Source of the DNA: Gammaproteobacteria bacterium (ex Lamellibrachia satsuma)
Lineage (GTDB): Bacteria; Pseudomonadota; Gammaproteobacteria; Chromatiales; Chromatiaceae
Length of the DNA: 64,000 nucleotides
Direction of reading: 5' to 3'
Assembly: GCA_019623805.1 (NCBI GenBank)
Contig: CP053680.1
Span: 3,512,001 to 3,576,000 of the forward strand
The notes below the pieces were generated by a model. The model did not search any database. It was not told where the DNA came from and was given only the letters and a program-made list of their open reading frames with translations. Position numbers and translations under genes: made by a program. Positions 11,470 through 15,680 of the stretch are shown here, piece after piece. Position 1 is the first letter of the stretch, and every line of letters begins with the position of its first letter.

Positions 11470-13881
11470 GGGGTAGCACCGGTCATCACGATTCAGGAAC
11501 CGGTGATTTCCGTTCCCTCAACGGGACCGTTCACTTCGGTTGATCTCGGGGTGGTGACAGCAGAGGATGATGTCGATGGCGCTGTGATTCCAGTGTCCGA
11601 TCTGACCGGGCCGTTTGCGCCGGGGCGTCATCTGATCACTTGGCGCGCCATTGACAGCAGTTCAAATATGGCCTCTGAAGTACAGACGGTTGATGTGCTG
11701 CCCATGGTCAATTTAGGTGTCGACCAGGTGGCAAACCCGGGATCGACAGTTGACATCCCCGTCTTTCTCAACGGCGATGCGCCCGGGTATCCGGTAGTGA
11801 TCGACTACCAGATCACGGACTTTGACGCAGCTGGCGGGACAGTGACGCAAACGACTGGATCAGTAAACATCGCCGCCGCCGCAGTGCCTTCGAATCAGGC
11901 GAATATTCAATATCTGATTCAGAATGCCGGTGTCGCCAGGGTAGAGGTTACGATGCTGAATACAGGTGCCAATGCCACGTTCGGTGCGCAAAATGTGCAT
12001 ACCATCGATGTGAACGTGACAGAGATAAATCTGCCTCCTGTGGTGAGCATTACCGGCTCGCAGAACAACACGACCACAGCGACGGTATTTGCTGATGCAG
12101 GCCAAGTGACAGTCACTGCAGTAGTGAGCGATCCTAATCAGGCTGACACCCATACTTACGACTGGAGTCAAAGCGATACCGGACTGGCCCTACAGCCTGG
12201 GGCGCAACCCAATACCGTTACCTTTGATCCGTCGGGTTTGATGGATGGAGTCTACAAGGTGGTAGTCAGTGTGACCGATTTCGCCGGCGATGCCACCACG
12301 GTGGATAAGTCGGTCAGGGTACGTGCATCTGCCCTGATTTTTGACGACGATGACTCCGACTCCGACGGCGATGGTGCCAGTGACTTTGATGAAGGCGATG
12401 AAGATGAGGATGAAGACGGTATCCCGGATTATCTCGATCCCCATGACGACGACTATATCCTCGCCGGTCAGAATGGAGATCCTGATGACTTCCTGCTGAT
12501 CACAGAGCCTGGTCTTAAGCTGGAGCTCTCAGAGGAGAAGATCAGAGATGAAGACTACTCTGCCGACCTGGATGAGCAGGAGTTCATTGATCGGGTTAAC
12601 AGTTCCGGTGGTGGTGTGGCGGATCCGCAGGATGCCTACGCTCATGTAGGCGGTATCTTCGAGTTCGAAATCAAAGGGCTTGCCTATGTCGGTCAGTCGG
12701 TACGTATCGTCATACCTGTGCATGAGGCGATTCCGGCCAACGCGGTCTACCGTCTCTATAACGATGATGTGGGCTGGCACGACTTCGTGGTTGATGACAG
12801 AAACAGCGTCTCCTCAGCACCGGGAGGGTTGGGAATTTGCCCGGCTCCGGGGGATGTGACTTACGTCGCTGGACTGCATGAAGGGCACTACTGTGTACAA
12901 CTGCTGATAGAGGATGGAGGTGGCAATGACTTTGACGGTAGTGCCAATGGTGAGATCGAGGATCCCGGCGGCGTTGCCATCGTGCCTACTTCGACACCCA
13001 CAACGCCCCAGACTTCTTCGGGTGGCGGTGGTGGCATCGGAGGCTGGTTATTAGTCTTGCTGCTAGGGGTATGGTTAAGGAACATCAGGAGAGAGTCGAT
13101 GACAGGAATCAGATTGAGTGCGGTAAAATTGATGGGTGGCGGATTCAGGACGTTACTCTTAGCTGGGCTATTGAGTTCCGGCATGGTTTCCACAGTGTCA
13201 TCGGCAAACGGTCTGCTGTCTCTATACGAAGCGGGTGCGGATAGTGTCGCAGCAACCCTGAAGCCGGATTGCGCCTTCCACGCCCAAGGGGAGGCGGCTG
13301 CCAAAGAGCGTGAGTTTCCCACAATCATTGGTGGTGTCCGGAGCGAGGAAAACCAGCTCCGTTATCGTCAGGTTATCGCCAATTCCAAGGGCTACAGTCG
13401 TACAGAGCATAATTACCGGATGCCGGAGCGTGAGCTGGTCTCCATGGATGGTCAGTCCACATCACTTGTCACAGAACTGGAGGGTGACAAGCCGGTGATG
13501 CTGAATTTCATCTTCACCACATGCACCACTATCTGTCCCGTGTTGTCTGCAACCTTTAGCCAGGTTCGGGAGTCGTTGGGAGCCGAGAGCCGGAATGTGA
13601 CAATGGTTTCGATCTCCATCGATCCGGAATATGATACGCCAGAGAAACTGAATGAGTATGCCCGTCTCTATGGAGCGGATGATCAATGGCGGTTTCTGAC
13701 CGGCCGGGTTGAAGACATCATCGCTATCGAGAAGGCCTTCGATGCCTACCGGGGTACAAAGATGAGTCACGAACCCCTGACCTTCCTGCGGGCTGATGGA
13801 GATTCACCCTGGGTCAGGATTGAGGGAATTGCCAGTGCTGACGATATCGTCAAGGAGTATGAGCAACTGGTTTCACGTTGA
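1..13881 (+). CDS. Giant Calx-beta repeat surface protein (5' end outside window), reading in frame into a SCO1/SenC domain
   Basis: The frame is open from base 1, so the true N-terminus lies upstream; the first ATG inside is at 79. About 34 Calx-beta units of 114-115 residues fill bases 1-11,470, each with VSRTGG, VDYATADG and GTLTFLDG segments and closing on an acidic TITDDD loop of the Ca2+-binding kind. Then come HYR/Ig-like segments (about 11,480-12,330), an Asp/Glu-rich linker (12,340-12,460) and a choice-of-anchor-U-like domain (about 12,580-12,990, with IEDGGGNDFDG). A GlyGly-CTERM-like tail follows: Gly run, WLLVLLLGVWL, then basic RNIRRE. Such a tail normally ends a protein and is processed by rhombosortase, but here no stop follows and the frame runs on into a SCO-type thioredoxin fold. 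A large secreted Ca2+-stiffened adhesin-like protein is the inferred role. The fusion may be real, or two genes joined by an indel. Confidence 0.85.
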   Translation, partial: YATADGSALQPGDYTQATGTLTFLDGVTSQTIPLTLTNDTTWEPSEDFTVTLSNVVDAALGQATTTVTITDDDTRNAGTLALSTATESVAENAAGGITLTVSRTGGTDGPVSVDYATADGSALQPGDYTQATGTLTFLDGVTSQTIPLTLTNDTTWEPSEDFTVTLSNVVDAALGQATTTVTITDDDTRSAGTLALSTATESVAENAAGGLNLTVSRTGGSDGPVSVDYATADGSALQPGDYTQATGTLTFLDGELSKTIPLTLTNDTTWEPSEDFTVTLSNVVDATLGAQTSTTVTITDDDPRSAGTLALSTATESVAENAAGGLTLTVSRTGGSDGPVSVDYATANGTAASPGDYTATSGTLDFLDGELSKTIPLTLTNDTTWEPSEDFTVTLSNVVDATLGAQTSTTVTITDDDTRSAGTLALSTATESVAENAAGGLTLTVSRTGGSDGPVSVDYATADGSALQPGDYTQATGTLTFLDGVTSQTIPLTLTNDTTWEPSEDFTVTLSNVVDAALGAQTSTTVTITDDDPRSAGTLALSTATESVAENAAGGITLTVSRTGGSDGPVSVDYATADGSALQPGDYTQATGTLTFLDGVTSQTIPLTLINDTTWEPSEDFTVTLSNVVDATLGAQTSTTVTITDDDPRSAGTLALSTATESVAENAAGGITLTVSRTGGSDGTVTVDYATADGSALQPGDYTQATGTLTFLDGELSQTIPLTLTNDTTWEPSEDFTVTLSNVVDATLGIQTSTTVTITDDDVRNAGTLALSSATATLSEGGPAITVTVDRTGGSDGTVTVDYATADGTAAAPGDYTAINGTLTFLNGELSKTLTLTPTSDTTWEPSEDFTLNLSNPVDATLGLATATVTITDDDPRSAGTLALSTATESVAENAAGGITLTVSRTGGSDGTVTVDYATADGSALQPGDYTQATGTLTFLDGVTSQTIPLTLTNDTTWEPSEDFTVTLSNVVDATLGAQTSTTVTITDDDPRSAGTLALSTATESVAENAAGGITLTVSRTGGSDGTVTVDYATADGSALQPGDYTQATGTLTFLDGVTSQTIPLTLTNDTTWEPSEDFTVTLSNVVDATLGAQTSTTVTITDDDTRSAGTLALSTATESVAENAAGGLTLTVSRTGGSDGPVSVDYATADGSALQPGDYTQATGTLTFLDGVTSQTIPLTLTNDTTWEPSEDFTVTLSNVVDAALGAQTSTTVTITDDDPRSAGTLALSTATESVAENAAGGITLTVSRTGGSDGPVSVDYATADGSALQPGDYTQATGTLTFLDGVTSQTIPLTLTNDTTWEPSEDFTVTLSNVVDATLGAQTSTTVTITDDDPRSAGTLALSTATESVAENAAGGITLTVSRTGGSDGPVSVDYATADGSALQPGDYTQATGTLTFLDGVTSQTIPLTLTNDTTWEPSEDFTVTLSNVVDAALGQATTTVTITDDDTRNAGTLALSTATESVAENAAGGITLTVSRTGGSDGPVSVDYATADGSALQPGDYTQATGTLTFLDGELSKTIPLTLTNDTTWEPSEDFTVTLSNVVDAALGQATTTVTITDDDTRNAGTLALSTATESVAENAAGGLTLTVSRTGGSDGPVSVDYATANGTAASPGDYTATSGTLDFLDGELSKTIPLTLTNDTTWEPSEDFTVTLSNVVDATLGAQTSTTVTITDDDPRSAGTLALSTATESVAENAAGGITLTVSRTGGSDGTVTVDYATADGSALQPGDYTQATGTLTFLDGELSKPIPLTLTNDTTWEPSEDFTVTLSNVVDATLGAQTSTTVTITDDDPRSAGTLALSTATESVAENAAGGITLTVSRTGGTDGPVSVDYATANGTAAAPGDYTQATGTLTFLDGELSQTIPLTLTNDTTWEPSEDFTVTLSNVVDATLGQATTTVTITDDDPRSAGTLALSSATATLSEGGPAITVTVDRTGGSDGTVTVDYATADGTAAAPGDYTALNGTLTFLNGELSKTLTLTPTSDTTWEPSEDFTLNLSNPVDATLGLATATVTITDDDPRSAGTLALSTATESVAENAAGGITLTVSRTGGTDGPVSVDYATADGSALQPGDYTQATGTLTFLDGELSQTIPLTLTNDTTWEPSEDFTVTLSNVVDATLGQATTTVTITDDDPRSAGTLALSSATATLSEGGPAITVTVDRTGGSDGTVTVDYATADGTAAAPGDYTALNGTLTFLNGELSKTLTLTPTSDTTWEPSEDFTLNLSNPVDATLGLATATVTITDDDPRSAGTLALSTATESVAENAAGGITLTVSRTGGTDGPVSVDYATADGSALQPGDYTQATGTLTFLDGELSQTIPLTLTNDTTWEPSEDFTVTLSNVVDATLGTQTSTTVTITDDDPRNAGTLALSSAIATLSEGGPAITVTVDRTGGSDGTVAVDYATADGTAAAPGDYTALNGTLTFLNGELSKTLTLTPTSDTTWEPSEDFTLNLSNPVDATLGLATATVTITDDDPRSAGTLALSTATESVAENAAGGITLTVSRTGGSDGTVTVDYTTADGTAAAPGDYTQATGTLTFLDGELSQTIPLTLTNDTTWEPSEDFSVALSNVVDATLGIQTSTTVTITDDDVRNAGTLALSSATATLSEGGPAITVTVDRTGGSDGTVTVDYATADGTANAPGDYTAINGTLTFLEGEISKTILLTPTSDTVWELNEDFTVTLTNVVDATLGAQTSTTVTITDDDTRTSGTLALSSATATLSEGGSAITLTVDRTGGSDGTVRVDYATADGTAAAPGDYTAINGTLTFLNGELSKTLTLAPANDATWEPSETFTLTLGNVVDASLGLSTTTVTITDDDTRNAGTLALSTATESVAENAAGGLTLTVSRTGGTDGPVSVDYATANGTAASPGDYTAASGTLNFLHGETSKTIPLTLTNVVDAALGAQTSTTVTITDDDPRNAGTLALNSTTVTLPEGGPAMIMTVNRTGGSDGTVTVDYATADGTAAAPGDYTALNGKLTFLNGETSKTIPLTPINDTTWEPSEDFTLTLSNPVDATLGLATATVTITDDDPRSAGTLALSSAIATLSEGGPAITLTVDRTGGSDGSATVDYATADGTAIAAGDYTALNGTLTFLDGELSKTLTLTPTSDTTWEPSEDFTLTLSNVVDATLGLATATVTITDDDVRNAGTLALNSTTVTLSESGPAVNMTVNRTGGSDGTVMVDYATADGTAAAPGDYTTISGTLTFLNGETSKTVTLTPIDDATWEPSEDFILTLSNPVDATLGAQSSTTVTITDDDPRHAGTLALSSPTATLSESGPAVIMTVNRTGGSDGTVSVDYATTDGTATAAGDYTALSGTLTFLNGETSKTIPLTPIDDTIWEPSEDFILTLSNPVDATLGGQTNTTATITDDDPRNAGTLALNSTTVTLPESGPAAILTVNRTGGSDGTVSVDYATADGTATAPGDYTALNGTLTFLNGETSKTVTLTPTDDTTWEPSEDFTLTLFNPVDATLGLVTATVTISDDDTRTSGTLALSSATATLSESGPAVTLTVDRTGGSDGTVTVDYATADGTAAAPGDYTTISGTLTFLNGETSKTVTLTPIDDTTWEPSEDFTLTLSNAVDASLGLATATVTISDDDTQNAGTLALNSTTVTLPEGGPAVILTVNRTGGSDGTVSVDYATADGAATAPGDYTALNGTLTFLNGETSKTIPLTPIDDTTWEPSEDFTLTLSNAVDASLGLATATVTITDDDPRSAGTLDLSSATATLPESGPAVTLTVDRTGGSDGTVSVDYPTVDGTATAPGDYTAINGTLTFLDGELSKTLTLTPTGDTVWEPSETFVVNLSNPVDANLGLASATVTITDDDDGVAPVITIQEPVISVPSTGPFTSVDLGVVTAEDDVDGAVIPVSDLTGPFAPGRHLITWRAIDSSSNMASEVQTVDVLPMVNLGVDQVANPGSTVDIPVFLNGDAPGYPVVIDYQITDFDAAGGTVTQTTGSVNIAAAAVPSNQANIQYLIQNAGVARVEVTMLNTGANATFGAQNVHTIDVNVTEINLPPVVSITGSQNNTTTATVFADAGQVTVTAVVSDPNQADTHTYDWSQSDTGLALQPGAQPNTVTFDPSGLMDGVYKVVVSVTDFAGDATTVDKSVRVRASALIFDDDDSDSDGDGASDFDEGDEDEDEDGIPDYLDPHDDDYILAGQNGDPDDFLLITEPGLKLELSEEKIRDEDYSADLDEQEFIDRVNSSGGGVADPQDAYAHVGGIFEFEIKGLAYVGQSVRIVIPVHEAIPANAVYRLYNDDVGWHDFVVDDRNSVSSAPGGLGICPAPGDVTYVAGLHEGHYCVQLLIEDGGGNDFDGSANGEIEDPGGVAIVPTSTPTTPQTSSGGGGGIGGWLLVLLLGVWLRNIRRESMTGIRLSAVKLMGGGFRTLLLAGLLSSGMVSTVSSANGLLSLYEAGADSVAATLKPDCAFHAQGEAAAKEREFPTIIGGVRSEENQLRYRQVIANSKGYSRTEHNYRMPERELVSMDGQSTSLVTELEGDKPVMLNFIFTTCTTICPVLSATFSQVRESLGAESRNVTMVSISIDPEYDTPEKLNEYARLYGADDQWRFLTGRVEDIIAIEKAFDAYRGTKMSHEPLTFLRADGDSPWVRIEGIASADDIVKEYEQLVSR
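5541..6902 (+). repeat. Recent 681-bp tandem duplication (two Calx-beta units) within the array
   Basis: Bases 5,541-6,221 and 6,222-6,902 are almost base-for-base copies, each holding one SSATATLSEGG-type and one STATESVAENAAGG-type unit. I noticed only small differences, such as ctgacc against ctgaca just before ttcctcgatgg, and ggcacagccgctgca against the other unit type just upstream. This is the youngest-looking duplication in the array. Confidence 0.8.
13087..13093 (+). promoter_or_regulatory. Internal Shine-Dalgarno (aggagag) before ATG 13,099
   Basis: The purine run aggagag lies 5 bases before an in-frame ATG at 13,099. That ATG opens a typical signal peptide directly after the GlyGly-CTERM-like tail. 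It supports independent translation of the SCO domain even though the upstream frame does not stop. Confidence 0.6.
13099..13881 (+). CDS. SCO1/SenC-family copper/thiol protein, probable internal start in the giant frame
   Basis: From ATG 13,099 this gives about 260 residues with a signal-peptide-like start (basic, then LLLAGLLSSGMVSTVSSA). The SCO signature is present: TTCTTICPVLS, that is CxxxCP with cysteines near residues 142 and 146, and a downstream His near 224 in KMSHEPLTF. SCO proteins deliver copper to, or reduce the thiols of, cytochrome oxidase subunit II and related cuproproteins in the periplasm. The gene ends 25 bases before a cytochrome c / binding-protein fusion, so the pair may be one transcript. 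Whether it is made alone from this start or as the tail of the giant protein cannot be settled from sequence. A GATGA overlap at 13,098-13,102 would suit an ancestral two-gene junction, with TGA of the upstream gene in frame 2. Confidence 0.7.
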   Translation: MTGIRLSAVKLMGGGFRTLLLAGLLSSGMVSTVSSANGLLSLYEAGADSVAATLKPDCAFHAQGEAAAKEREFPTIIGGVRSEENQLRYRQVIANSKGYSRTEHNYRMPERELVSMDGQSTSLVTELEGDKPVMLNFIFTTCTTICPVLSATFSQVRESLGAESRNVTMVSISIDPEYDTPEKLNEYARLYGADDQWRFLTGRVEDIIAIEKAFDAYRGTKMSHEPLTFLRADGDSPWVRIEGIASADDIVKEYEQLVSR

Positions 13882-13906
13882 AGAAGCCGCGAGATAACTT
13901 TTCTTG

Positions 13907-15544
13907 ATGTATAAACCAACTCTGTTTTTTTTGCTGGGCCTGCTACCGTTATTACTGCTGATTCAGGCCCAACTTGTTTTGGCTGACGATGTGGATCCGA
14001 GAGAACTTGGCCGCAGGATGTTCTTGGAGGGGGTGCTGCCGTCAGGGAAGTCGATGACCGCTTATATTCAGGGTGACGTCAAGGTTACCGGTGAGCAGGT
14101 CAGGTGTGGCGCCTGCCACCGGCGTAGCGGCATGGGTTCCAGTGAGGGACAGCAAGTGGTGCCGGCAGTTACCGGTAAACTGCTCTATAACCCGTTACAG
14201 ATCCCCACCAGCCGACCGCCAGCTGCACCGACATTGCGACCAGCCTACGATGACGAGACGCTGAAGGCAGCCCTCCTCAGAGGGGTCGATGCCAATGGTG
14301 CTGCGCTGGATCCCAATATGCCCCGTTATCTGCTGACGGAAGAGGAACTTGATGTTCTGCTCGAATACCTGAAGGGGTTATCCAGTGAACCTTCACCCGG
14401 CGTCACCGAAACCGAGGTCCATTTTGCGACCATCGTATCCGACAGGCTACCGAAAGCGGAACGCAAGGCGCTGCTTGATGTCATGCGGGTTTTCTTCCAG
14501 CAGAAAAACACCGAAACCCGATACGAGAGTAAACGCTCAGCCAACCCGCCATGGCATAAGAAGTGGATCATGGGTAACTATCGGAAGTGGCGCCACCATG
14601 TCTGGGAACTCAAAGGCGATGAGAGCACCTGGCCGGAGCAATTGGCTGCACACTATCGCAGCCAGCCTGTCTTTGCGGTGATCAGCGGTGCAGTCAACGG
14701 AGACTGGCGGCCGATTCACGACTATTGCGAAGCCGAACAACTGCCATGTCTCTTTCCGACCACCGATCTTCCTGTAGATTCTGATCAGGACTTCTACTCC
14801 CTCTATTTTTCAAGAGGCGTGATCCAGGAAGGGGAGGGCGTGGCTCGTTATCTGCTTAATGCAGAACCGGAAAGGAAAAAGATCGTCCAGCTCTATAATG
14901 GCACTGACCGATTGTCGAAGTCGGCTGCTGAAGCCTTCGCTGCGCAGTTGGAAAAGGCGGGTGTCGTTATTACGTCTATCAACGTGGATGCCAAGGGTGG
15001 CGATGTGGACGCGCTCTCAGAGAAGGGCAGGCCGGGAAGCGTGGCCGTTCTCTGGCTGTCCCATGAAGCCCTGCAGCCCTACCAGCCTTGGCTGGAAGGT
15101 AAAAATGGACCTGAACAGATCTATCTCTCTACCACCCTCTACCGGGACCGGGCCAGCAGCCTGCCTGAGGGGTTGAAAGGGAAGACCCGATTCGTTCATC
15201 CTCATGAATTGCCGTCTCGCATGCGGCGGTTGCTTGTCAGATCTACGGGATGGCTGCGGGCAAAGCGGATTTATGCTTCAGACCAGCAGCGGATTCAGGC
15301 AAACGCCTTTTTCGCACTCAAGGCAGCGGGTGACGCCATGACACATATCCGTGGTTACTTCTTCAGGGACTACTTCATCGAACGCATCGAACACATGGTC
15401 GATAATGCCCCGTATACCTCAGTCTATCCACGTATCAGCCTTGCCCCGGGGCAGCGTTTCCTCTCCAAAGGGTACTACATTGCCAGGGTGGCTGCGGGTG
15501 AACGGGGTCGACTTGTACCGGTCATGGAGTGGGGTGCGCGCTGA
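13907..15544 (+). CDS. Cytochrome c domain fused to a periplasmic-binding-protein-like domain
   Basis: This is a predicted periplasmic protein of 545 residues with a signal peptide (LFFLLGLLPLLLLIQAQLVLA). An N-terminal class-I-like cytochrome c domain has one haem motif, CGACH at about residues 67-71, and a possible distal Met in DPNMPRY before a closing helix. From about residue 165 onward it resembles the type-1 periplasmic binding fold of branched-chain amino-acid ABC systems (FAVISGAVNGDW, IVQLYNGTDRLSKSAAEAF). No permease is nearby, so it more likely senses or binds a ligand and couples this to electron transfer than feeds a transporter; that is inference. ATG 13,907 is preferred over the TTG three bases earlier. 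It follows the SCO frame by 25 bases. Confidence 0.8.
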   Translation: MYKPTLFFLLGLLPLLLLIQAQLVLADDVDPRELGRRMFLEGVLPSGKSMTAYIQGDVKVTGEQVRCGACHRRSGMGSSEGQQVVPAVTGKLLYNPLQIPTSRPPAAPTLRPAYDDETLKAALLRGVDANGAALDPNMPRYLLTEEELDVLLEYLKGLSSEPSPGVTETEVHFATIVSDRLPKAERKALLDVMRVFFQQKNTETRYESKRSANPPWHKKWIMGNYRKWRHHVWELKGDESTWPEQLAAHYRSQPVFAVISGAVNGDWRPIHDYCEAEQLPCLFPTTDLPVDSDQDFYSLYFSRGVIQEGEGVARYLLNAEPERKKIVQLYNGTDRLSKSAAEAFAAQLEKAGVVITSINVDAKGGDVDALSEKGRPGSVAVLWLSHEALQPYQPWLEGKNGPEQIYLSTTLYRDRASSLPEGLKGKTRFVHPHELPSRMRRLLVRSTGWLRAKRIYASDQQRIQANAFFALKAAGDAMTHIRGYFFRDYFIERIEHMVDNAPYTSVYPRISLAPGQRFLSKGYYIARVAAGERGRLVPVMEWGAR

Positions 15545-15574
15545 TTTCCCGTGCTTTGTGTGACAGTGTTATTT

Positions 15575-15640
15575 GTAGGAGCCGCGCCACGCGGCGATGC
15601 CATGTCTCGAGTCTGGATCGCGGCGGGGCGCCGCTCCTAC
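15575..15640. repeat. Palindromic REP-like element (inner module)
   Basis: The arms gtaggagccgcgcc and ggcgccgctcctac face each other around a variable centre, with nested gcggcgat / atcgcggc. The element lies between convergent genes ending at 15,544 and 15,681, where it could end transcription from both sides. The same arms occur at 33,191-33,257. Confidence 0.75.
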
Positions 15641-15680
15641 CGATTTGCTGAGCTATGTAACTCATCTCGTTGATTGGGTG

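Noticed and set aside
39..11489. Many 60-213 residue minus-strand open frames opposite the Calx-beta repeats
   Set aside because: They recur once per repeat with the same sequence, have Ser/Val-rich compositions with no domain, and follow from the codon bias of the repeat.
12888..13328. 146-residue minus-strand frame opposite the end of the giant protein
   Set aside because: Proline-rich shadow of the Gly-rich tail with no start signal or family.
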